From the NCBI GenBank assembly GCA_964406775.1, contig CAYOSW010000030.1, positions 1 to 12,922 of the forward strand: a DNA stretch of 12,922 nt. The letters run 5' to 3'. Source of the stretch: JACPKO01 sp964406775. Its GTDB lineage: Bacteria > Patescibacteriota > Microgenomatia > Daviesbacterales > UBA10151. The translations under genes were made by a program, and so were the position numbers. The first letter of the stretch is position 1. Every line of letters starts with the position of its first letter. Shown here one piece after another: positions 5,760 through 12,465 of this stretch. The notes beneath the pieces were generated by a model. That model had not been told where the DNA came from, made no database searches, and saw only the letters and a list, made by a program, of their open reading frames with translations.

Positions 5760-7013
5760 ATGATAAATATTCTTTCGGTCAGAAGAAAAATCGGCAGGAT
5801 TTTTCCCGCCTTAAAACACGAAAATTACAGGTTTTATTTTTCGGGACAGTTAGTATCATTATCCGGCTCCTGGATGCAGACCGTTGCACAAGGTTGGCTC
5901 GTTTTTCAACTCACACACTCCCCCTATATGGTCGGGCTTATTGCCGCCCTGCAGAATTTACCGATTTTATTTTTCGGAGTTTTCGGAGGTGTTATCGTTG
6001 ACCGCCTTAACAAACAAAAATTAATTCTCTTAACTCAGGGGGCTTCATTAATTCTCGCTTTAATTTTAGGTATTCTGACAATGACCGGGCATATTAATGT
6101 TTGGGGGGTCGCTGTATTTGCATTTTTGCTGGGGCTGGTAAACGCAATCGACACACCTGCCAGACAATCTTTGATTATCGAAATGGTCGGAAAAGAACAT
6201 CTTCCTTCGGCGATTGCATTAAATGTCGGATCGTTTAACGCGGCCCGGGTATTCGGACCGGCGCTTGCCGGAATATTAATCGCAACGCTCGGGACAGGTA
6301 TCACATTTCTTTTGAATGCCTTAACTTTCCTCGGTCCGATTATCGCTTTAAAATCGATGCGTTTTAACTTACTTATCCCGCCGAAAACCTCACAGCATCC
6401 GCTGATGGCAATTAAGCAGGGCTTAAGATACTCCTTCCGTCATCCGATTATCAAAGTTGTCCTCGTCTTCGCCGCGGTCACTTCCATTTTCGGCTGGTCT
6501 TATGTTTCAATGCTTCCGGTTGTTGCCGAAAGAGTTTTTAAACAGGACTCGTTCGGTCTTGGACTTTTTTATTCCAGCTTCGGAATAGGTGCAGTACTCG
6601 GAACTGTTTTTATTTCAGCTTTTAATAAGAGATTCTCTGTAAAAAAATTATTGCTCGGAGGTAGTTTTCTGTTTACCGTTTCCCTGTTTGCCTTTACACT
6701 GACGACCTATTTCCCCCTGGCTTTAATATTTATGTTTTTCTCGGGAGCGGGAATTGCCGCCCAGATGGCTTTAATGCAGTCAATAATCCAAAATAATGTT
6801 GAAAATCATTTAAGAGGAAGGGTTATGAGTATTTTTGTGACTGCCCATCAGGGAATGTTGTTTATCGGCAATTTCCAGATCGGCTGGCTTTCAGAACAAA
6901 TCGGAGCCCGTCCGGCGATCGCCATCGGATCCTTTTTGATTTTTGTCTTTGCTGTATACCTTTATCTGACTTTTACTAAATTGGAAAATGTCGAATATTC
7001 AGCGATCACTTAA
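5760..7013 (+). CDS. Major facilitator superfamily exporter (EntS/MFS_3-like)
   Basis: A 417-residue polytopic inner-membrane transporter with about 12 membrane helices, probably driven by the proton gradient. After a short basic N-terminus comes FSGQLVSLSGSWMQTVAQGWLVFQLT (residues 27-52), the hallmark first helix of the MFS group that includes the enterobactin exporter EntS. MFS motif A follows in the first cytoplasmic loop (GGVIVDRLNKQKL, 76-88). The loop sequence NAIDTPARQSLI and the following NVGSFNAARVFGPALAG are also typical of this group. The substrate cannot be read from sequence; drug or small-molecule efflux is likely from family. The gene stands alone, divergent from hrcA and convergent with lepA. 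Its TAA (7011-7013) overlaps the lepA stop by the shared TTAA. No Shine-Dalgarno precedes the ATG. Confidence 0.92.
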   Translation: MINILSVRRKIGRIFPALKHENYRFYFSGQLVSLSGSWMQTVAQGWLVFQLTHSPYMVGLIAALQNLPILFFGVFGGVIVDRLNKQKLILLTQGASLILALILGILTMTGHINVWGVAVFAFLLGLVNAIDTPARQSLIIEMVGKEHLPSAIALNVGSFNAARVFGPALAGILIATLGTGITFLLNALTFLGPIIALKSMRFNLLIPPKTSQHPLMAIKQGLRYSFRHPIIKVVLVFAAVTSIFGWSYVSMLPVVAERVFKQDSFGLGLFYSSFGIGAVLGTVFISAFNKRFSVKKLLLGGSFLFTVSLFAFTLTTYFPLALIFMFFSGAGIAAQMALMQSIIQNNVENHLRGRVMSIFVTAHQGMLFIGNFQIGWLSEQIGARPAIAIGSFLIFVFAVYLYLTFTKLENVEYSAIT

Positions 7014-8767
7014 GATTTCAGAATTGATAAAAATGCTTCCTGAGGAATTTCTACCCTACCAACCATTTTCATTTTAGCTTTTCCTTTTTTCTGTTTATCC
7101 AAAAGTTTATCTTTACGAGTTCTGTCTCCTCCGTAGAGTCCGGCAGTGACATCCTTCCGAAACGGCGAGATAGTTTCCCTGGCAATGACGGTTCCTCCGA
7201 TAGTTGCCTGAAGAGCAATGGCAAAATTCTGGCGAGGAAGAACATCTTTTAATTTAGTTATCAGTCTGCGGCCGGCTGATTCGGCTTTGGACCGGACGGT
7301 GATAAAAGCTAAGGCATCCACCTTTTCTCCTCCGACCAGGATATCAACCTTCGCCGCCTCAACGGGACGGAATTCCAGAAAATCCCAATCAAGTGAGGCA
7401 AATCCGGATGATACGGATTTTAATTTATCGTAGAAATCGGTAATCATATCGGCCAGAGGCATCTCGTAAATCAGCTCTACCTGGACTCCGTAATGCACCA
7501 TATTCACAAACTTCCCTCTTTTTTCCTGGACTAACTCCATAACCGAACCGATGTAGTCCTGAGGGGTAAAGATCTGAAGTTTTATCCAGGGTTCGTCAAC
7601 ATTTTTAATTTGCGATAAATCCAGATCCGCAGGATTATGAACAATTTCACCGTTTACCAAATACTCAACGGACGGCGCTGTTGCCAAAAGATCGACATTA
7701 AACTCCCCTGATAATCTCTCCTGGACAACTTCTGCGTGAAGCAGTCCTAAAAATCCGCACCTGAATCCGGATCCTAATGCGGCGGACTGTTCCATCTCAT
7801 AAGAAAAAGCCGGATCGTTTAATTTGAATTTCGAAAGCGCTTCTTTTAGCTCAAAATATTCCGACGAGTCGATCGGATAAAGCCCGACATAAACCATAGG
7901 TTTTACTTCTTTATACCCGGGGAGTTGAGACTCCTCAAAAGAAACCGCGATAGTATCTCCAACTCTGACTTTATCAGCCACCTTTATTCCCGTTGCAATA
8001 TAACCGATTTCCCCGGCTTCCAAAACGTCTGCTTCTTTCAGCTGCGGCGCAAAATATCCTTTCTCTAAAACCTGTCCTTCGGATTTTGTACCCAGAAAAA
8101 CGATTTTTGATTGAAGGTTTGGAACTCTTCCTTCGACTATCCGAACCTGGGCGACTACTCCTTTATAAGCATCAAAGTATGAGTCAAAAATTAAAGCCTT
8201 AAGCGGTTTTTCGGTTTCCTGTTTAGGGGCAGGTATTCTTTCAATTACCGCTTTTAAAATTTCCTCAATCCCGATACCGGATTTTCCGGACGCCAAAATT
8301 ATTTCCGATTCTAAAAATCCGAATGTGTCGGATAATTGTTTTTTGTATTTCTCAACATCAGCGTTAGGCAAATCTACCTTGTTAAGAACCGGAATTAAAG
8401 TTAAATTTTGCTCCATCGCGGCAAGTCCGTGAGATAGGGTCTGGGCCTGAATTCCCTGAGTGGCATCAACTAAAATTACGGCGCCTTCTACAGCCGCTAA
8501 AGCCCGCGATACTTCGTATGAAAAATCAACGTGACCCGGTGTATCTATTAAATTTAAGGTATATTCCTGACCCTCGAAATTATATTTCAATCTGACAGGC
8601 GCCAGTTTAATGGTGATCCCCCTCTCTCTTTCAAGAGCCAGTGAATCAAGTAACTGGGCCTGCATTTTATCTTTGGCAACGGTACCGGTAATTTCTATCA
8701 GCCTATCAGCCATAGTCGATTTCCCGTAATCAACGTGCGCAATAATTGAAAAATTCCTAATGTTCAT
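7010..8767 (-). CDS. lepA: Elongation factor 4, LepA (ribosome-associated GTPase)
   Basis: LepA is a translational GTPase related to EF-G. It acts on stalled or initiating 70S ribosomes and needs no DNA partner. I choose ATG 8767, giving 585 residues that begin MNIRNFSII as in other LepA proteins. A TTG at 8785 would add six residues (KKQNN region) but lacks support. The GTPase domain shows G1 AHVDYGKST (10-18), G2 within RERGITIK, G3 DTPGH (75-79) and G4 NKVD (129-132). Domains II, III and V and the LepA-specific C-terminal domain follow, with the diagnostic YGGDRTRKDKLLDKQKKGK and VEIPQEAF near the end. The G1 loop has Tyr where LepA and EF-Tu normally have His (DHGK). The stop shares TTAA with the MFS gene. 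The upstream leader is unusual (8769-8864). Confidence 0.96.
   Translation of the reverse strand: MNIRNFSIIAHVDYGKSTMADRLIEITGTVAKDKMQAQLLDSLALERERGITIKLAPVRLKYNFEGQEYTLNLIDTPGHVDFSYEVSRALAAVEGAVILVDATQGIQAQTLSHGLAAMEQNLTLIPVLNKVDLPNADVEKYKKQLSDTFGFLESEIILASGKSGIGIEEILKAVIERIPAPKQETEKPLKALIFDSYFDAYKGVVAQVRIVEGRVPNLQSKIVFLGTKSEGQVLEKGYFAPQLKEADVLEAGEIGYIATGIKVADKVRVGDTIAVSFEESQLPGYKEVKPMVYVGLYPIDSSEYFELKEALSKFKLNDPAFSYEMEQSAALGSGFRCGFLGLLHAEVVQERLSGEFNVDLLATAPSVEYLVNGEIVHNPADLDLSQIKNVDEPWIKLQIFTPQDYIGSVMELVQEKRGKFVNMVHYGVQVELIYEMPLADMITDFYDKLKSVSSGFASLDWDFLEFRPVEAAKVDILVGGEKVDALAFITVRSKAESAGRRLITKLKDVLPRQNFAIALQATIGGTVIARETISPFRKDVTAGLYGGDRTRKDKLLDKQKKGKAKMKMVGRVEIPQEAFLSILKS
8742..8767 (-). 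repeat. Direct repeat copy A: 5' end of lepA
   Basis: These 26 bases are the start codon and the first eight and two-thirds codons of lepA. They match copy B at 25 of 26 positions, with an offset of 97 bases. The single difference (8756 against 8853) is a synonymous change in Arg codon 4 (AGG versus AGA). Confidence 0.95.
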
Positions 8768-8850
8768 ATTATTTTGTTTTTTCAATTAACAGGTTCTGCG
8801 AAAGATGTGTTAAATAAACGCAACTTGAGCAGGTTCTTATAATTGAAAAA
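8743..8850 (-). promoter_or_regulatory. lepA leader with alternative pairing segments
   Basis: In the minus-strand RNA, segment 2 (8788-8778, UAAUUGAAAAA) is an exact 11-base complement of UUUUUCAAUUA. That sequence occurs twice: in copy B (8850-8840, segment 1) and in copy A (8753-8743, segment 3). Pairing 2:3 would place the lepA AUG in a 24-base loop; pairing 1:2 would leave it free. Each stem has only one G-C pair, so stability is marginal. The pairings are seen in the sequence; a switching role is inference. Confidence 0.35.
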
Positions 8851-8864
8851 TTTCTAATGTTCAT
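8769..8864 (-). CDS. Upstream reading frame (31 aa) repeating the LepA N-terminus
   Basis: ATG 8864-8862 to TAA 8771-8769, 31 residues. It begins MNIRNFSII, identical to the first nine residues of LepA, then changes to unrelated sequence containing a CSSC motif (residues 12-15) and ending in LLIEKTK. Its stop codon is one base before the lepA ATG (TAATATG), the arrangement expected for a translationally coupled leader peptide. It is out of frame with lepA by the 97-base offset. A TACAAT lies eight bases before its ATG, so it could be read as the first codon of a leaderless mRNA. It may be a real leader peptide, or a dead partial duplication of the lepA start. The frame is short, so coding is uncertain. 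Confidence 0.45.
   Translation of the reverse strand: MNIRNFSIIRTCSSCVYLTHLSQNLLIEKTK
8839..8864 (-). repeat. Direct repeat copy B: duplicated lepA 5' end in the leader
   Basis: A 26-base near copy (25 of 26) of the lepA start region, lying between murJ and lepA. It includes the ATG and the codons for MNIRNFSI, and identity stops abruptly on both sides. An 8-base AGAACCTG also occurs twice in the leader on this strand (8837-8830 and 8797-8790), so the interval contains more than one duplication. Confidence 0.95.
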
Positions 8865-8872
8865 TGGGGAGT

Positions 8873-8902
8873 ATTGTAAGGTAACCTAGCTAAAACTGCC
8901 AG
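8873..8902 (-). promoter_or_regulatory. Possible promoter of the lepA leader
   Basis: On the minus strand CTGGCA (8902-8897, four of six) is followed by 18 bases and TACAAT (8878-8873, five of six). The -35 lies inside the end of murJ. The predicted transcript start is within a few bases of the ATG at 8864, which would make the upstream frame leaderless. Transcription from murJ reading through is also possible, as no terminator is seen. Confidence 0.4.
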
Positions 8903-10526
8903 TATCCTTAGGAAGTTCTTCCGATTCAAGACTGATTTTAACCCGGCCGATTTTTTTGATCAGCTGGATAAAAGTTGTTAATTCTTTCACTTCCATAAGC
9001 CAGACCAGTAAAACATATATAGCCAATCCGAAGCTGGAAGCGATTCCGGTAAGCATTATCAGATTAACGGTTTTTGTCGTATCAAAAACCAATTGATCCA
9101 AAGATTTCATCGGGATATATAAAGCAAATGCCGCCGCCCCCGCTGCCACCAGCATCTTGACCGCGGGTGTAACCAAATCCGAATTATCAAATCCGTGAAT
9201 TTTTTTACTTAAGAAAAAGGTCAAGAAAATTGTTCCGATAATGATTGATATTGAATATGCCAAACCCACACCCCAAACACCGAACCCTAAAACCAATACG
9301 AAAACCGCGCTGAGTAAAATATTCAAGCTGATACTGGCCAAAGAAACGAGTACCGGAGTTTTAGTGTCTTTCAGAGCATAGAAACCTCTAACCAACAACA
9401 GAACTACCGATTGAGCCGCCAACCCTATTGCAAAAAAAGCCACTGTCCTGCCTGTTAGAACAGTATCTTCCCAGGAAAAAAGATCCGCGCCGAAAACCAG
9501 CCTCACAACGGGGATTCTTAAAACAATTAAAATTGCGGCCGCAGGCAGCGTAAGGAATAAAATCTGGTGAAGAGTCGTAAGTAACGTTACCTTAAAAGAC
9601 TCCATATCGTTTTTTGCCGCTTCTTTAGACAAAACCGGCAGTGCAGCCTGGGCAATTGTCGCTCCGAACAACCCGATCGGTACGGCGAATAAATGCATTG
9701 CAAACGTCAAAAGTGTCACTGAAGAATAAGAAACAAGAGAAGCCAACGCGATTCCTACGGTTTCATTCGCCTGCTCGGCAATTAAGCCGATGTTTCTAAC
9801 GCTCATTAATTTCACAACCTCTTTAACACCGCTGTTCAGAAAATCAAATGTGAATTTATACTTAAAACCTATTGACCTCATCAATGGGATTTGTACTAAT
9901 ACGTGAAGGATTGCGCCGAGTACAACACCCAGCCCCAATCCGGTAATTCCGAATACGGGTGTGATGAATACTATCCCTACAATGATCCCGAGATTGTAAA
10001 AAATAGGCGCCAGCGCAGGGACAATAAACCGCTGATAAGTGTGTGCTACGCCGAAAAAGAAAGTTCCTACCACTAAAAACATTTGAGCAATCAAAATAAT
10101 CTGGGTAATTCTGTCCGTAAGTACTTTTTGCTCTCCGCTAAAACCCGGGACAAATAAAGTATTAAGAGGAGCTACAAAAATTATCGACAGCGCTACCACC
10201 ACACCAAACATAATCAGCGAGAGATTAAGAATACTTGAAGCAAATTTAAACGCTTCATCGTCCCCTTTCTTATGCAGATATTCCGTAAAAACCGGGATAA
10301 AAGCCACGGAAAGTGATCCGAAAATAAGAATCTGGAACAGCAAGTCCGGCAGTCTGAATGCGGCGAAAAATATTGCAGCCTGGGAGGTATCAAAACTTTG
10401 AACCAGAAGCCTGTCGCGGATTAATCCGAGGAATCTTGAGGCAAATACCGCAACCATTAAAACCGTCGCTCCGGAAAGAATACTGCTCTGGCGCAGAGCT
10501 AAAAGATTAAGTAGGGATTTGACCAT
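8886..10526 (-). CDS. murJ: Lipid II flippase MurJ (MviN)
   Basis: MurJ moves lipid II, the peptidoglycan precursor, across the inner membrane. The protein has 546 residues and about 14 membrane helices, as expected for this family of the MOP superfamily. The N-terminal signature is clear: SRFLGLIRDRLLVQSF (30-45) with the conserved Arg-Asp pair at 37-38, then FFAAFRLPDLLFQILIFGSLSVAFIPVFTEYL (53-84), where Arg58 corresponds to an essential Arg in characterised MurJ. Later motifs include ETVGIALAS and LFAVPIGLFGATIAQAALPVLS. The C-terminal tail is short, hydrophilic and ends in Ser-rich residues. It diverges from rpsT, with 99 bases between the starts. A TAATAT eight bases before the ATG (10540-10535) is a possible leaderless -10. 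Confidence 0.95.
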   Translation of the reverse strand: MVKSLLNLLALRQSSILSGATVLMVAVFASRFLGLIRDRLLVQSFDTSQAAIFFAAFRLPDLLFQILIFGSLSVAFIPVFTEYLHKKGDDEAFKFASSILNLSLIMFGVVVALSIIFVAPLNTLFVPGFSGEQKVLTDRITQIILIAQMFLVVGTFFFGVAHTYQRFIVPALAPIFYNLGIIVGIVFITPVFGITGLGLGVVLGAILHVLVQIPLMRSIGFKYKFTFDFLNSGVKEVVKLMSVRNIGLIAEQANETVGIALASLVSYSSVTLLTFAMHLFAVPIGLFGATIAQAALPVLSKEAAKNDMESFKVTLLTTLHQILFLTLPAAAILIVLRIPVVRLVFGADLFSWEDTVLTGRTVAFFAIGLAAQSVVLLLVRGFYALKDTKTPVLVSLASISLNILLSAVFVLVLGFGVWGVGLAYSISIIIGTIFLTFFLSKKIHGFDNSDLVTPAVKMLVAAGAAAFALYIPMKSLDQLVFDTTKTVNLIMLTGIASSFGLAIYVLLVWLMEVKELTTFIQLIKKIGRVKISLESEELPKDTGSFS

Positions 10527-10534
10527 TAAAATAC

Positions 10535-10540
10535 ATATTA
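10535..10540 (-). promoter_or_regulatory. Possible -10 element of murJ
   Basis: TAATAT on the minus strand (four of six consensus bases), eight bases before the murJ ATG at 10526, with no clear -35. It is listed because the same short distance recurs at several genes here. Confidence 0.25.
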
Positions 10541-10585
10541 AAATGTCCGCTCTTTAGTTTCCAGTAACAAGTTTTTTTACGGCTG

Positions 10586-10615
10586 TTGCTTCCGAGCTTC
10601 AAGTTATGTTAAAAT
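10586..10615 (+). promoter_or_regulatory. Promoter of rpsT (extended -10)
   Basis: TTGCTT (10586-10591) is followed by 18 bases and TAAAAT (10610-10615, five of six). A TGT before it (10607-10609) gives an extended -10 (TGn). The expected start near 10622 leaves a leader of about four bases before ATG 10626 and no room for a Shine-Dalgarno. Confidence 0.6.
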
Positions 10616-10625
10616 CCCTGAACTT

Positions 10626-10868
10626 ATGCCGTTATTAAGACAAGCAAAGAAAAAAATGCGTCACGATAGGAGACGCACCATAACAAACAACCAAAAGAAA
10701 ATTTCATTAAAGAAATTGGTTAAAAGTATGCGTAAATCTCCGAGCGCTGCAAACTTGACTGCGGTTTTTTCAAGCTTGGATAAGGCTGTTAAGACCCATC
10801 TTATCCACAAAAACAAAGCTAACAGGCTTAAAAGCAGATTATCGGTTTCTCTCTCCAAAAAAGATTAA
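10626..10868 (+). CDS. rpsT: 30S ribosomal protein bS20
   Basis: bS20 is a primary binding protein of 16S rRNA in the small subunit and folds as a three-helix bundle. The 80 residues are near the usual length (about 85-90). The N-terminus is highly basic (QAKKKMRHDRRRTITNN, residues 6-22) and matches the AKKR-R-xxRR pattern of the family. The C-terminal signature HLIHKNKANRLKSRLS (58-73) is diagnostic. It is transcribed alone or with the pilus cluster that starts 54 bases later, as no terminator is seen between them. An extended -10 element ends ten bases before its ATG, so the mRNA is probably almost leaderless. Confidence 0.95.
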   Translation: MPLLRQAKKKMRHDRRRTITNNQKKISLKKLVKSMRKSPSAANLTAVFSSLDKAVKTHLIHKNKANRLKSRLSVSLSKKD

Positions 10869-10887
10869 CTTATTGTCCGTTTCGTAC

Positions 10888-10916
10888 TTAAATATTTCCG
10901 GTAGCTAAGGTAGAAT
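10888..10916 (+). promoter_or_regulatory. Possible promoter of the pilN-like cluster
   Basis: TTAAAT (10888-10893, three of six) is followed by 17 bases and TAGAAT (10911-10916, five of six). The -10 is only six bases before the ATG at 10923, predicting a leaderless transcript. Read-through from rpsT is an alternative. Confidence 0.45.
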
Positions 10917-10922
10917 AGTATT

Positions 10923-11492
10923 ATGGCTGATTCTGCCCAAGCGCCAAAACTGAGGATTGATCTTAATCTTCTCCACCCTAAAGAACTCCAGGTTAAGCTA
11001 CCTGAAAAATTTCTTAAATGGCTAATCTCTTATGGCCGCTTTATAGTTATTTTGGTTGAAATTATCGTTGTCGCCGCTTTTCTGGCCCGCTTCAAACTAG
11101 ACGCCGATCTGGACGAATTAAAAAGGAATATTGGCCGGGATCTTCCCTATGTTGAGGGACTGGCAACGGATGAGGCTCTAATAAACCAGACGCAAACCAA
11201 ACTGGCATTAATTGATAAAACATACCGGTCTGCTGATAAATGGCAGGAAACAATTATTGAACTTGCTTCCCAAACCCCGGGATCAATTCAATTCACCGGA
11301 CTTTTTCTTGAGGAGAAAGACGAGAAAAATACTAATTTCAAAATTAACGCCTCTACTCTTTCCAATACCGACCTGGGAATTTTCCTGAGCAGTTTAAAAA
11401 GCCAGGAAATATTTAAGGATATTAATCTGGCTACCATTAGTTTTGATAATGACGAGATTCTGTTTACGATAACCGGAACAACCAATCTATGA
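10923..11492 (+). CDS. PilN-like type IV pilus inner-membrane assembly protein
   Basis: PilN, with PilO, forms the inner-membrane alignment subcomplex of type IV pili; its cytoplasmic N-terminus holds an INLLP motif that docks on PilM. Here a short N-terminal cytoplasmic part contains IDLNLLHPKE (residues 12-21). One membrane helix follows (about 38-56), then a coiled-coil-like periplasmic or extracellular stretch (59-110) and a C-terminal alpha/beta domain. The topology and length (189 residues) match PilN. Sequence similarity to characterised PilN is low, so the call rests on motif, topology and the PilO-like neighbour. The stop codon overlaps the next ATG (ATGA), showing tight coupling. 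No pilM is visible in the window; the gene before is rpsT. Confidence 0.65.
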   Translation: MADSAQAPKLRIDLNLLHPKELQVKLPEKFLKWLISYGRFIVILVEIIVVAAFLARFKLDADLDELKRNIGRDLPYVEGLATDEALINQTQTKLALIDKTYRSADKWQETIIELASQTPGSIQFTGLFLEEKDEKNTNFKINASTLSNTDLGIFLSSLKSQEIFKDINLATISFDNDEILFTITGTTNL

Positions 11493-12091
11493 ATCCGAAA
11501 ACATCAAGATACTATGTTTATGTCCGCCCGATTATCAGAAGCAAGTTTGCAAAAACCTACAGCTCCTTAATATTCAGCATTATCACTATTTCAATATTTT
11601 CATATTATGCAATCCGTCCCACCGTGACAACCATACTTTCACTGCAAAAAAGCATCGAGGAGCAAACAGCCATCCTTAATAAAGTTCAGGAGAAAGGCAG
11701 GAGCTTATCGACCGGAAAATCAAACTACGCAAATATTGACCCAGGGGTAAAGGAAAAAATTAACAATCTTGTTCCTGATGATCCGGCCCTGGCTCAATTG
11801 ATTAACAGCCTGACTTTCGTTGCTGAAAGCGCCGAAGCATCGGTATCCGGACTGCAGTTCCAACAGGTTGAGCTTGAAAATAAGAAGATCCAAATCAATA
11901 GGGATGCCCCTTTGAGCCAGGTTGAATTTACATTAAACACTCAGGGCAATTTCCAGAATTTGATGAAACTTTTGACAGCACTTAAAAAAAGCGACAGATT
12001 GGTTACAATCATATCTGTAAACTTCGTACAACCTGCCGACGCCAATCTGATAATGACTGTAAACGGTAAAGCCTATTATTTAAAAAACTGA
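11489..12091 (+). CDS. PilO-like type IV pilus inner-membrane assembly protein
   Basis: PilO pairs with PilN through its coiled coil and helps align the pilus machine. This 200-residue protein has a basic cytoplasmic N-terminus, one membrane helix (about 24-43), a coiled-coil stretch (about 47-72, SLQKSIEEQTAILNKVQEKG) and a C-terminal ferredoxin-like region. The latter is suggested by LINSLTFVAESAEASVSGLQF (104-124) and the segment around FTLNTQGNFQNLMKLLTALKKSDR. The pattern of a helix following 'GNFQNLMKLLTAL' and ending with a beta strand is common in PilO. ATG 11489 overlaps the previous stop by four bases and TGA 12089-12091 overlaps the next ATG (TGATG), so the three genes are one operon. 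Assignment is by topology and context, with no exact motif. Confidence 0.65.
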   Translation: MNPKTSRYYVYVRPIIRSKFAKTYSSLIFSIITISIFSYYAIRPTVTTILSLQKSIEEQTAILNKVQEKGRSLSTGKSNYANIDPGVKEKINNLVPDDPALAQLINSLTFVAESAEASVSGLQFQQVELENKKIQINRDAPLSQVEFTLNTQGNFQNLMKLLTALKKSDRLVTIISVNFVQPADANLIMTVNGKAYYLKN

Positions 12092-12465
12092 TGAGCGGAA
12101 AACAATTTGCAACAATTTTGGTTATTACTTTCATTGTCGGGATTATCTGGCTGGTTTCAGATATTCTTTTTAATGTAAAACCAAGCATTCCTGAAAACCC
12201 AAAGCTGAACACATTGCTTCAACCCATCAATCCTAATTTTGATCCGAGAGTACTTCAAACCATTGACGAGGAAGTTGTCGAACCTGACTCCGTTCCCCGT
12301 CCGTCAACAAGGGCTACGCCTATACCCGCCAGTCCGTCACCTACGGCGTTGCCTGTCGGTTCACCAAGGATATCCCCATCTCCATCTACTTCACCGAGAC
12401 CCAGCGCCGTGATACCCCAGTCCCCATCTTCGACTCAATCAGCTCAAACCGTACCATTGCTATGA
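12091..12465 (+). CDS. Single-pass membrane protein with Pro/Ser/Thr-rich tail (124 aa)
   Basis: The N-terminus is a short basic segment and one membrane helix (residues 5-27, FATILVITFIVGIIWLVSDILF). A region with several Pro and Asn follows (30-58), then a low-complexity tail of about 60 residues made mostly of Pro, Ser, Thr and Ala (66-124, with SPSPTA, SPSTSPRPS-type units). Such a tail is usually an extended, flexible extracytoplasmic spacer, and could be glycosylated. It sits after the PilO-like gene, the place where pilP or another accessory gene stands in many pilus operons, but no PilP domain is visible. It overlaps both neighbours (one base before, four bases after), so it is part of the cluster. 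Function unknown. Confidence 0.7.
   Translation: MSGKQFATILVITFIVGIIWLVSDILFNVKPSIPENPKLNTLLQPINPNFDPRVLQTIDEEVVEPDSVPRPSTRATPIPASPSPTALPVGSPRISPSPSTSPRPSAVIPQSPSSTQSAQTVPLL

Noticed and set aside
8768..8785. TTG start adding six residues to LepA
   Set aside because: LepA proteins normally begin at the MNIRNFSII equivalent, and the ATG at 8767 is directly after the leader stop codon; the extra residues come from A-rich leader sequence.
8742..8864. Repeat pair as insertion-sequence or attachment-site remains
   Set aside because: The copies are direct, lie within the lepA coding start and its leader, and there is no transposase, integrase, tRNA or terminal inverted repeat nearby.
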